From NCBI GenBank assembly GCA_046048295.1, contig JBJOGJ010000165.1, positions 1 through 8,804 on the forward strand: DNA of 8,804 nucleotides, given 5' to 3'. Each line of letters begins with the position of its first letter. Within the stretch, counting starts at the first letter, position 1. Under the pieces are notes generated by a model. That model made no database searches. It saw only the letters and a list, made by a program, of their open reading frames with translations, and was not told the DNA's origin. Shown one piece after another: positions 1-6,588 of this stretch. The translations under genes and the position numbers were made by a program. This DNA is from CBDCWA01 sp046048295 (lineage in GTDB: Bacteria; Pseudomonadota; Alphaproteobacteria; Rhizobiales; Hyphomicrobiaceae).

Positions 1-480
1 CTCGAGCAGTCCGCCGACGTGGTCCGGATGCCCGTGCGTGACGACCACAAGATCGATCTGTTCGGGCCGATACCCTGCTTCCTGCAACAGCCTCAACAAG
101 TTTCCCGAACCGGACTTGCGCCGGCGCTCACCGTTGCCGGTGTCGAACAGGACCAGTTGCTTGCCGGTATTGACAAGAACAGGCGTGTAAGGGTTTTCAA
201 GCGCCGCTGCAGACAGGTTGTTGGCTTCCGCCAGTGTTCCAACAATGTCCTTGCCCTGATCCTGACCGAAGGTCGGATGAATTCCCTTCCGAACCACGGT
301 GCCATCCAGAATAGTGGTGACTTCGAAATCTCCGAGCTTGAAACGATAGATCTCAGGGCGCTTTGCGCCGAGCATGGGCGCCGCGGCATGAGCCGACGGG
401 ACCAGCAACTGCGTGGTGAGGGCGGCGCCAGCCAATCCAGCGACACCAACAATCGCGTCACGGCGTGATATTCTCGTCAT
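1..480 (-). CDS. Tat-exported metallo-beta-lactamase-fold hydrolase (N-terminal part, runs off window)
   Basis: The first 160 residues of an MBL-fold metallohydrolase are present; the frame stays open to base 1, so the C-terminus is missing. The N-terminus is a good twin-arginine signal: SRRDAIVG at residues 5-12, a hydrophobic stretch to about residue 26, and a likely AHA|AA cleavage after residue 32. The mature protein is therefore predicted to act folded in the periplasm. The metal-binding signature THGHPDH (His149, His151, Asp153, His154) follows a strand ending in DLVVV, as is standard for the fold; Asp113 in VLFDTGNG matches the usual beta-strand aspartate motif. The ATG at 480 is preceded by AAGGAG at 492-487, six bases away. 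Family members hydrolyse lactones, thioesters, sulfate esters or lactams, and nothing here picks one. A 237-bp gap separates it from the upstream molybdoenzyme gene, so it may be a separate transcript. Confidence 0.88.
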   Translation of the reverse strand, partial: MTRISRRDAIVGVAGLAGAALTTQLLVPSAHAAAPMLGAKRPEIYRFKLGDFEVTTILDGTVVRKGIHPTFGQDQGKDIVGTLAEANNLSAAALENPYTPVLVNTGKQLVLFDTGNGERRRKSGSGNLLRLLQEAGYRPEQIDLVVVTHGHPDHVGGLLE

Positions 481-626
481 TGGATGCTCCTTCGACTGCA
501 CAAATACCAGGCTTTGAAAAGAATCTGGTTGGTCCTCGGTCCGCATCGCGGCAGAAGAAATCCGGACGTCGATACTTAATCCATCACCGAACCGAAGAGC
601 CAGTATTTTTGAAACAAGCGCGGGCA

Positions 627-660
627 GCGTCCAAGGGACGCGAACATCAAATGTTCGTGT
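627..660. repeat. two overlapping inverted repeats between the molybdoenzyme and MBL genes
   Basis: GCGTCC (627-632) is the inverted complement of GGACGC (636-641) with a 3-base loop. The arm CGAACAT (641-647) pairs with ATGTTCG (651-657) around CAA and can be extended outward to 638-660 with one G-U pair if read as plus-strand RNA. The two hairpins share bases 638-641, so they cannot form together. Neither is followed by a convincing U-tract on either strand. They could be a weak terminator after the molybdoenzyme gene, an operator, or part of the promoter region for the MBL gene. I did not find a convincing sigma-70 promoter in this gap. Confidence 0.4.
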
Positions 661-717
661 GCGAAAGGTGAGGCCGAACAGCCGCCCGGCCGCTTCATGC
701 AGCTAATCCATATCGGC

Positions 718-3078
718 CTAGCTCGATTTAACAATCGGCGGAGGATCGAAGCAGGTGATGGCCGGAGGTTGAGCATCATAGCGTTCCATGTCGACGAGAC
801 AGGAGTTCGCGCTCGGCGCCTGTGCGAGCCTCGACGTTCCATGGTCGGGCGTCAGCACGTTCGGGTTGCCGTGCTTGTCGAGTGTCCCAATCAATCCAGG
901 CTCCTCAGGGTCATACCAGGAGCCGGTCGAGAGCTGCACGACCCCGGGCCTGACACCATCGTCGATGACGGCAGCAGCCAACAACGCACCCCGGCCGTTG
1001 AAAACCCGCACGATATCGTTCTGGGCAATGCCGCGCTCCGCGGCATCGTCCGGGTGCATCCGGATCGGCTCGCGCCCCTTGATCTTGAGGCTGCGCGCAT
1101 GGCTTCCGTGATCGTACTGGCTGTGCAGCTTCTTTGACGGCTGGTTGGACAGCAGATGCAGGGGATAACGCGCCGCGACCGGGGCACCAAGCCACTCCGC
1201 AGGCTCGAGCCAGGCAGGATGACCGAGACAGTCGTCGTAGCCGAACGACGCAATCTTCTCCGAGTAGAGCTCAATGCGTCCTGAAGGCGTGGCGAGCCGG
1301 TTCTTGTCCGGATCGGCCCGGAACCTGGCAAGGAGCGGTTCGGGCGGATGCGTCGGAACCTCGACGACACCCTCGCGCCAGAACGCGTCAAAGTCGGGCA
1401 GGTTCTGGCCCGCCGCTTCGGCCTTCTTGACCGCCTCGCCATAGAGATGGCGCACCCACTCCGCCTCGCTGCGTCCTTCGCTGTAATCCGGTTCGCTGCC
1501 AAGACGATCCGCAAGCGCCCTGAAAACCTGAAAATCGGTCCGAATGCCGCCTGGTGGCTCGGCAACCATGTGCGAAGCGGCCAGGAAGTTGTCACGGCCG
1601 GAGGCCGCAACGTCGTTGCGCTCCATCATCGTCGCAACGGGGAAGACGATGTCGGCGTGCCGGGCATGAGCAGTCCAGTAGTGCTCATGGACGATGACCG
1701 TTTCCGGCCGCCGCCAACCTTCGATCAGACGGTTCAGATCCTGGTGGTGATGGAATGGATTGCCGCCCGCCCAGTAGATCAGTTTGATGTCGGGATAGGT
1801 ATAGCGCTTCCCGTTGTAGTCGAAGGTCGTGCCAGGCCCGAGAAGCATGTCGGCAATGCGGGAAACGGGGATGAAGTCGTCGACGCGCATCTTCCCCTGT
1901 GAGACCGAAGGCCAGGCAACGGTCGAAGCCGCCCTGCCTATGCCACCGGAGACCGAATAGCCGAATCCGAAACCGCCGCCAGGCAGGCCGATCTGCCCCA
2001 GCAACGCGGCCAGTGCAGCAGCCATCCAGATCGGCTGCTCGCCGTGATCAGCCCGCTGCAGCGCCCACGATACGGTGACGAGCGTGCGCTTCACCGCCAT
2101 CTCGCGCGCCAACGCCCTGATGCTCTCGGCATCGATGCCACTTATGCCAGCCGCCCACTCGGGCGTCTTGGGCGTGCCGTCGCTCCGACCGAGAATGTAG
2201 TCCTCAAGCCTGTCGAAGCCGATCGTGTAGCGCTCAAGAAAAGCCTTGTCATGGAGGTTCTCGGCAATGAGAACGTGGCCGAGCGCCAGCATGACAGCCG
2301 TATCCGTGTTCGGGCGCGGCGCGAGCCATTGGGCATCGATCTCGCCGGCCGCATCGTCGCGCAAGGGACTGATGTTGACGAAACGGCAGCCGCCCCGATG
2401 CATCGCCAGTATGCTGTCCCGTGTGCTGTGGCGCACGATGCTGCCGTTGCTCACCTGCGAATTGCGCAGCGCCAGGCCGCCGAAGGCAACGACCAGCTGG
2501 GTATTGCCGACGAGCAGGCTCCACGGCGTATGACCGGCCGCAATCCCCTGCGAGCTTCCGATCACGTGCGGCAGGATGACGTCAGCAGCCGCAAACGAAT
2601 AATTCTGCACACTGCGCGTATAACCGCCGACAGCATTGAGGAATCGATGCACCTGGCTACCTGCATGGTGGAATTTTCCGGCGCTGCCCCAGCCATAGGA
2701 GCCACCGTAAATCGACGCGTTCCCGTAGGTCTTGCGCACGCGATCGAGTTCATCGGCCGCAAGCGCGATGGCGGTCTCCCAATCGACCTCAACGAATGGC
2801 TCGCCACCGCGGCCGCTACCTCCGGCCCGATGTCCCTTGTCCAGGAACGATCTCCTCACGGATGGCTTCAGGATTCGGGCCGGCGAGAGACGCGCCTCGA
2901 GCATGGCCGAGCCGATCGGCGATGGATTGGGGTCTGCCGGATGCGGCTCGAGTGCGACCGCAGCGCCATTCTCGACCCTCGCACGATAAATGCCCCAGTG
3001 CGTTGCGACTTGCGGCGACGATACTGCCGGCAATCGATTGGAACTGGCTTCACCCTGAGCGCGGTCGTCGAGTGCCAT
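718..3078 (-). CDS. Molybdopterin-dependent oxidoreductase, BisC/TorA/DMSO-reductase type, cytoplasmic
   Basis: A 786-residue catalytic subunit of the DMSO reductase superfamily, in the single-subunit group that uses a serine Mo ligand and bis-MGD cofactor. The N-terminus has the group's ATHWG start (residues 25-29) and no CxxCxxxC cluster motif, so no [4Fe-4S] cluster is expected. YGGSYGWGS (124-132) matches the active-site YGW of Rhodobacter DMSO reductase (Tyr114, Trp116). The serine 33 residues after that tyrosine, Ser161 in QNYSFAAAD, matches its Mo ligand Ser147. A C-terminal cofactor-binding domain follows (LLSNQPSKKLHSQ through the NGRGALLAAAVIDDGVRPG region). Tat and Sec signals are absent, unlike TorA and DorA, so a BisC-like cytoplasmic reductase of S- or N-oxides, or of methionine or biotin sulfoxide, is the nearest analogue. 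It lies 97 bp after the lyase gene, probably in the same operon. The start at 3078 was chosen for its ribosome binding site. Family certain, substrate unknown. Confidence 0.93.
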   Translation of the reverse strand: MALDDRAQGEASSNRLPAVSSPQVATHWGIYRARVENGAAVALEPHPADPNPSPIGSAMLEARLSPARILKPSVRRSFLDKGHRAGGSGRGGEPFVEVDWETAIALAADELDRVRKTYGNASIYGGSYGWGSAGKFHHAGSQVHRFLNAVGGYTRSVQNYSFAAADVILPHVIGSSQGIAAGHTPWSLLVGNTQLVVAFGGLALRNSQVSNGSIVRHSTRDSILAMHRGGCRFVNISPLRDDAAGEIDAQWLAPRPNTDTAVMLALGHVLIAENLHDKAFLERYTIGFDRLEDYILGRSDGTPKTPEWAAGISGIDAESIRALAREMAVKRTLVTVSWALQRADHGEQPIWMAAALAALLGQIGLPGGGFGFGYSVSGGIGRAASTVAWPSVSQGKMRVDDFIPVSRIADMLLGPGTTFDYNGKRYTYPDIKLIYWAGGNPFHHHQDLNRLIEGWRRPETVIVHEHYWTAHARHADIVFPVATMMERNDVAASGRDNFLAASHMVAEPPGGIRTDFQVFRALADRLGSEPDYSEGRSEAEWVRHLYGEAVKKAEAAGQNLPDFDAFWREGVVEVPTHPPEPLLARFRADPDKNRLATPSGRIELYSEKIASFGYDDCLGHPAWLEPAEWLGAPVAARYPLHLLSNQPSKKLHSQYDHGSHARSLKIKGREPIRMHPDDAAERGIAQNDIVRVFNGRGALLAAAVIDDGVRPGVVQLSTGSWYDPEEPGLIGTLDKHGNPNVLTPDHGTSRLAQAPSANSCLVDMERYDAQPPAITCFDPPPIVKSS

Positions 3079-3087
3079 CGTTTCTTT

Positions 3088-3093
3088 CTCTCC
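3088..3093 (-). promoter_or_regulatory. Ribosome binding site fixing the molybdoenzyme start
   Basis: On the minus strand GGAGAG lies nine bases before the ATG at 3078. The frame is open upstream to another ATG at 3138, but those extra 20 residues (MSVWAAARNHCYTT...) look unlike family N-termini, and that ATG has no clear Shine-Dalgarno sequence. The shorter start is preferred. Confidence 0.65.
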
Positions 3094-3175
3094 GAGAGTT
3101 GTGTAGCAATGGTTGCGGGCAGCCGCCCAGACCGACAATGCCTGAAAAAGTCTAGCGATGAAACCGTGGCAAGTA

Positions 3176-4141
3176 TTATGCCCGCTGAGCGAGCTGCTGC
3201 CGCAGCCGGTTGAGACTGCCTCCCTTCATGATCGAGCCAGGCAGGGGGTGCCCCACGATATCCTCGGCCAGACGGGCGCATTCGATCAGAGCCGCAAGAT
3301 CGACACCGGTCTCGATGCCCATTTCGTGCAGCATAAAGACCAGATCCTCGGTACAGACATTGCCGGCAGCGCCCGAATGCCCGGCGAAAGGACAGCCGCC
3401 AAGCCCGGCGATAGACCCATCGAAATATTCGATGCCCATCTCCAGCCCGGCGTAGGCATTTGCTATTCCCATGCCGCGCGTATTGTGCAGATGAAGTCCT
3501 ACAGGACAATCCGGGAAGGCATCCTGAAGCGCTCCGACGACGCGCTTTATCGATCCTGGCGTCGCCCAAGCCATCGTGTCGGCGATCTGCAGACGCGGAA
3601 CCGACAGCTCGTGCTCCGCCGCGATCCCGAGCATCAGCCTTGCGACGTCGACCACTCGTTGGATTGGAACATCGCCTTCGAAATTGCAGCCGAAAGCCCC
3701 CATGACGACGGCGCGATCGAGCCCCGCCCCCGCCCGCTTGTACATTTTGCAGAACTCATGCTGAAGCAGAGTCTGCTCATCCATGGTGCGGTTCTGGTTC
3801 CGCTTCAAGAAGGCTGCCGACGCCGAATGCTGCAAACCGCCATTGCGATCCAGCCGACCTGTCGCCAGAGCGCGCTCATAGCCCCGCTCATTCAGCCAAA
3901 GGCCGACATAGCGCACGCCTGGCTGCATCGTAAGCCCGGCGACGACGTCCTCTGCATCCGCCTGCCCTGGCACCAGCTTCGGATGAACAAACGACACCGC
4001 CTGTATGGTGTCTAGACCAGTCCCGGAAAGTGCATCGATCAACTCGATCTTGCGCGCCGTGGGAATGACAGCCTTTTCATATTGGAAGCCCTCTCGCGGC
4101 CCTTCCTCCGTGATGTGGACCGACTTTGGAAATTGCGCCAT
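3176..4141 (-). CDS. HMG-CoA-lyase-like DRE-TIM metallolyase
   Basis: A complete 321-residue TIM-barrel lyase of the hydroxymethylglutaryl-CoA lyase group, about the usual length. The opening motif is EEGPREGFQ (12-20), where classical enzymes have EVGPRDGLQ. Arg16 is kept but the catalytic and metal-ligand aspartate position is Glu17. The metal-binding HLH (His217, His219), the loop cysteine Cys250 in GLGGCPFAG and Asn261 in AAGNVCTEDL are all present. The cysteine loop is two residues longer than in human HMG-CoA lyase. Classical members split HMG-CoA into acetyl-CoA and acetoacetate; relatives act on citramalyl-CoA or other 3-hydroxy acids. The altered motif and the lack of any CoA ligase or transferase in the window leave a different retro-aldol or retro-Claisen substrate possible. 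It starts 101 bp after the amidohydrolase stop and precedes the molybdoenzyme by 97 bp. The ATG at 4141 has only a modest, distant ribosome binding site (GAAGG). Confidence 0.9.
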   Translation of the reverse strand: MAQFPKSVHITEEGPREGFQYEKAVIPTARKIELIDALSGTGLDTIQAVSFVHPKLVPGQADAEDVVAGLTMQPGVRYVGLWLNERGYERALATGRLDRNGGLQHSASAAFLKRNQNRTMDEQTLLQHEFCKMYKRAGAGLDRAVVMGAFGCNFEGDVPIQRVVDVARLMLGIAAEHELSVPRLQIADTMAWATPGSIKRVVGALQDAFPDCPVGLHLHNTRGMGIANAYAGLEMGIEYFDGSIAGLGGCPFAGHSGAAGNVCTEDLVFMLHEMGIETGVDLAALIECARLAEDIVGHPLPGSIMKGGSLNRLRQQLAQRA

Positions 4142-4242
4142 GGCCGCACGACCTTCATCTGTAACTGCACGTCCAAGAGCGGCGCATGTCTGGCGATGCG
4201 CTAGCCATTAGAAGAGTGCCGCATCTTCATATTCCGTGCCGC

Positions 4243-5475
4243 TCAGGACCTTGCAGCGCTTCGCGCCTGCAATCGCGCCTTCTTGTCATCGGAAATATAG
4301 TAGTCGAGGTTGAACAGCCGTCGTGCATTCTCTCCCAGGATATTCTTCTTCGCTTCGTGGCTGAGGAATTTCAGGTCATAGATGGTCGACGGCAGGTCCA
4401 TGTCCCAATGCGGATAATCCGAAGAGTACAGGAGCTGGGTTTCGGCAGACATCATGTTGAAGGTCTCCTCCAGCATCCTGCTGTTGTTCACAAGCTCCAT
4501 CGGCTGAGATGTGAAGTACATCTCCCGCATATAGTCACTGGGCTTGCGCTTGAGTGCGGGAACTTCCGAGCTGCGCATCATGTATTCGTTGTCGAGACGC
4601 TGCATCAGGAACGGAATCCAGGCCAGGCCGCTCTCGATCCAGACAGTCTTCAAACCGGGGAAACGCTCCGGGATGCCGTTCACGATCCAGTTCGTCATGT
4701 GCACGATGTTGAACCACGTGAAGCCCAAAGCATGTGTCGCTATGAACTTGTTCGTGATGTGCATACTCTGGTCGCCCCAGTTCGTAGCGGCGTGGAAGGA
4801 AATCGGAAGGCCCCGTTCCTCGAGGGCTGCGTACAGCTTCATGTAGACGTTATCGTAGAGGGGCTTGTACCTCACCGTTGTGACAAGGAACCCGATGACA
4901 CCCTTGCGCCCGCTAAACTCTTCGACCATCTTCAAGGCGGCCACGGGATCGTTCATCGGCAGGTAGAGCATGGACACCATGCGGGGTTCCTGCGCCAGGA
5001 TCTTTTCCGTCAGCCAGCGGTTGTAGGCCCGCGCGTACTGCACCTCGACCTCGACGATCGGGTTCAGGCCAAGACCAAGCATCGGGGTTGGAAAGACGCA
5101 GGCGACATCGATGCCCATGGCATCCATCCATTTGCGCGTCAGGCCGATGTCGCGATGCGGTGCGCCCTCGGCCTGTTCGGATGAGCGGTGCGCATAACGC
5201 GTTATCCGCCCAGCCATCTCCTGATATCCACCGGTCGATCGCGGATGCAGCGTCTGGCCCTTCGAAAACTTGAACTGGTCACGCATCACGGGATCGTCGA
5301 TGTAGTCGAAGATCTCGACGTACGAACCCGTCTCGTAATGGTGAGCGTCGACATCCACGATCATGAAGTCTTCGTATCGCCGATCTATTGCCTGTTGTTC
5401 GGCATTGGCGAGCAGGCGGCGGGTGTCGAACTTCTCCTTTGAAGGATCGCGAACGACTGGCGTAACGACATTCAT
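4243..5475 (-). CDS. Amidohydrolase-superfamily protein, ACMSD-type (probable decarboxylase or hydratase)
   Basis: A 410-residue member of the amidohydrolase-related family that includes ACMSD, gamma-resorcylate decarboxylase, 5-carboxyvanillate decarboxylase and 4-oxalomesaconate hydratase. Metal-site landmarks are in order: VDVDAHHYE (40-48, with His45 and Glu48), ISFHAATNWG (His228), the WIESGLAW strand (Glu281) and the C-terminal SSDYPHWD (351-358, with Asp353). The middle segment FPTPMLGLGLNP and the IPERFPGLKTVWIESG region are typical of this group, in which the 'amidohydrolase' is usually a C-C lyase or hydratase acting on an acid. No signal peptide is seen, so it should be cytoplasmic. 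It follows the 113-residue gene by 49 bp and precedes the lyase gene, which suggests successive steps of one pathway. The start at 5475 is supported by a ribosome binding site. Family confident, reaction uncertain. Confidence 0.92.
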   Translation of the reverse strand: MNVVTPVVRDPSKEKFDTRRLLANAEQQAIDRRYEDFMIVDVDAHHYETGSYVEIFDYIDDPVMRDQFKFSKGQTLHPRSTGGYQEMAGRITRYAHRSSEQAEGAPHRDIGLTRKWMDAMGIDVACVFPTPMLGLGLNPIVEVEVQYARAYNRWLTEKILAQEPRMVSMLYLPMNDPVAALKMVEEFSGRKGVIGFLVTTVRYKPLYDNVYMKLYAALEERGLPISFHAATNWGDQSMHITNKFIATHALGFTWFNIVHMTNWIVNGIPERFPGLKTVWIESGLAWIPFLMQRLDNEYMMRSSEVPALKRKPSDYMREMYFTSQPMELVNNSRMLEETFNMMSAETQLLYSSDYPHWDMDLPSTIYDLKFLSHEAKKNILGENARRLFNLDYYISDDKKARLQARSAARS

Positions 5476-5481
5476 CGTGTT

Positions 5482-5487
5482 TCCTTT
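5482..5487 (-). promoter_or_regulatory. Ribosome binding site fixing the amidohydrolase start
   Basis: AAAGGA on the minus strand lies six bases before the ATG at 5475. The frame remains open upstream to 5580, but that 35-codon extension would run back across the stop codon of the preceding gene and encodes a basic peptide unlike the family's N-terminus. The shorter start is therefore chosen. Confidence 0.65.
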
Positions 5488-5524
5488 CGAGAACAAGGCC
5501 CGGCCAAAATAGCGTAAGACCGGT

Positions 5525-5866
5525 TTAGGAATCCTGATCGGGTGTGTCGAGGCGCTGGTGCGGAGCGATGCAATTGCCACTCATGGCCTGCCACATCGAC
5601 AGCTCGAAAAGCTGGACGTTCTGTGCGTGCAGCAGATCGGTCACCGTCAGCATTATTTCGTCCACGGTGACCCCGCCGCCGCCGGTCGGCAGCGGCGTGC
5701 GCATCCCGCCTTCCGCTTTGGCTGCATAAAGGCGGATCGAGACCGCCAGCAGGTTTCGCAAAGCCGCATCATCGACATTCTCGGGCCGACCAACTGCGGC
5801 TGCGAGGATTTCGCTCACGTGCTCCAGCGATGGCGTGTCAGTGCGAAGTGCTTCAGGTGTGGACAT
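5525..5866 (-). CDS. Small conserved-looking protein of unknown function, coupled to the Rieske ferredoxin gene
   Basis: A 113-residue protein I do not recognise. It has no signal peptide, membrane segment or cysteine cluster (a single Cys, in SGNCIAPHQ). Two probable helical parts are seen: LEHVSEILAAAVG with the AALRNLLAVSIRLYAAKAEG stretch, then TVDEIMLTVTDLLHAQN with LFELSMWQAMSG. They are joined by a flexible glycine-rich TPLPTGGGGVT loop. The ATG at 5866 lies inside the last codons of the Rieske gene (14-bp overlap), and an alternative GTG at 5875 would add three residues. The overlap implies translational coupling and perhaps a stoichiometric partnership with the ferredoxin. It is followed after 49 bp by the amidohydrolase gene. 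The operon position, sensible composition and length make it a real gene rather than a chance frame. An accessory or small subunit role is only a guess. Confidence 0.75.
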   Translation of the reverse strand: MSTPEALRTDTPSLEHVSEILAAAVGRPENVDDAALRNLLAVSIRLYAAKAEGGMRTPLPTGGGGVTVDEIMLTVTDLLHAQNVQLFELSMWQAMSGNCIAPHQRLDTPDQDS

Positions 5867-6218
5867 AGACGCCACCGTCTCGGACGGACACCTCGAATTT
5901 CTTCAGGCGAAGGCTCGGGTCCGGAGCGCACTCGCCGGTCTTGAGCTTGTACTCCCATCCATGCCATGGACAGATGATGTGAGGATCGTCATCGTCGTAT
6001 GTCTGCGCAACGTACGTTTTGTCAGGCGCCAGCAGCTCCACGACGCGCCCGCGAATGATGCCTTCGCATGCAGGACCGCCCTGATGCAGACAATGATTTC
6101 TGTAGGCATAGTATTCACCGCCGTGGCGATAGACGCCAATCTCGAGGCGTCCCTGCTGAACGATACGGACATCACCGTCTTTCAGTTCGCCTTCCGAGCA
6201 GACATATAGATCCGTCAT
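5853..6218 (-). CDS. Rieske [2Fe-2S] ferredoxin-type protein
   Basis: A complete 121-residue protein made of one Rieske domain. The two cluster-binding boxes are CLHQGG (Cys43, His45) and CPWHGW (Cys83, His86), separated by a 37-residue spacer with an acidic DDDD segment. This is longer than the roughly 16-18 residues of typical dioxygenase ferredoxins and nearer to ferredoxin-like or nitrite-reductase-small-subunit-like proteins. There is no catalytic oxygenase domain and no signal peptide, so it should be a cytoplasmic electron carrier or a small subunit. No Rieske oxygenase alpha subunit or flavin reductase lies in the window. It appears to be the first gene of the five-gene set. The ATG at 6218 has GGGAG about eleven bases upstream, a slightly long spacing. 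The next gene starts within its last codons. Confidence 0.92.
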   Translation of the reverse strand: MTDLYVCSEGELKDGDVRIVQQGRLEIGVYRHGGEYYAYRNHCLHQGGPACEGIIRGRVVELLAPDKTYVAQTYDDDDPHIICPWHGWEYKLKTGECAPDPSLRLKKFEVSVRDGGVYVHT

Positions 6219-6322
6219 TTCCAGAGCGTCTCCCTTTCCGACTTATCAACCCGATTCCAGGCGACTTTGCCATGTATCACGCACCGACTTGTTGCATCAC
6301 CCACCGCTGCGAACGGATAGGG

Positions 6323-6460
6323 CTACCCATGCTCCGAAATCGGAATCTGCTCGTGCACGAATTCGATCATCCTCTTCATGGCCGCGACCGATTGCGGCGA
6401 GGTAGGCTCGACCGTAGTAAAATGCAGAGGCGCATCGTAATAGGCAAGCTCGTACAGCCA
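6323..6460 (-). pseudogene. C-terminal remnant, possibly of a LysR-type regulator
   Basis: A 45-codon open stretch ends in TAG at 6325-6323 and is bounded upstream by an in-frame TGA at 6463-6461. It has no suitable start codon or ribosome binding site near its head. The peptide (LYELAYYDAPLHFTTVEP, then SPQSVAAMKRMIEFVHEQ) has coding-like codon use. It resembles the last strand and helix of a LysR effector-binding domain, where a 'PLxxxTxxxxxxSPxxxAxxxFI' pattern is common. No DNA-binding N-terminus can be found in any frame between here and the small cupin gene, so if this is real it is a decayed end of a longer gene. The family assignment is weak, and it may be the tail of another protein. 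Confidence 0.35.
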
Positions 6461-6465
6461 TCAGC

Positions 6466-6484
6466 AACGCAATTCATTTGCGTT
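6466..6484. repeat. Dyad AACGCAA-N5-TTGCGTT (possible operator)
   Basis: Seven-base arms AACGCAA (6466-6472) and TTGCGTT (6478-6484) are exact inverted complements around TTCAT. The site lies just upstream, in the transcription sense, of the remnant 45-codon tail and about 250 bp before the Rieske gene. The same half-site recurs in the palindrome at 6577-6588. A dimeric regulator operator is a reasonable but unproven reading. Confidence 0.4.
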
Positions 6485-6576
6485 CGAGTAAGCTTGTTGC
6501 TTTCTCCGATTTGCACGGTCTGTTCAATCGTAGAGCAGCGAACCCGTTGGACACAACAAGTTTCAGGAACAACCGA

Positions 6577-6588
6577 ACGCAATTGCGT
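6577..6588. repeat. Perfect 12-bp palindrome ACGCAATTGCGT (possible operator)
   Basis: ACGCAATTGCGT is exactly self-complementary. Its half-site ACGCAA matches the arms of the dyad at 6466-6484, whose centre is about 107 bp away, close to a whole number of helical turns. It lies 143 bp downstream of the small cupin stop, within the gene-free segment. Confidence 0.4.

Noticed and set aside
2044..3213. Plus-strand open frame of 389 codons opposite the molybdoenzyme gene
   Set aside because: It lies antisense to a gene with clear active-site motifs, gives an arginine- and alanine-rich product with no recognisable domain, and is the expected by-product of GC-rich third positions on the opposite strand.
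4182..4201. Inverted repeat GCGCAT-N8-ATGCGC between the amidohydrolase and lyase genes as a terminator
   Set aside because: The six-base arms are short, the loop is eight bases and no T-run follows on the minus strand, so it does not look like an intrinsic terminator, and the two genes are probably co-transcribed.
4186..5184. Plus-strand open frame of 332 codons opposite the amidohydrolase gene
   Set aside because: It is antisense to a well-supported gene; the histidine- and valine-rich product has no family resemblance.
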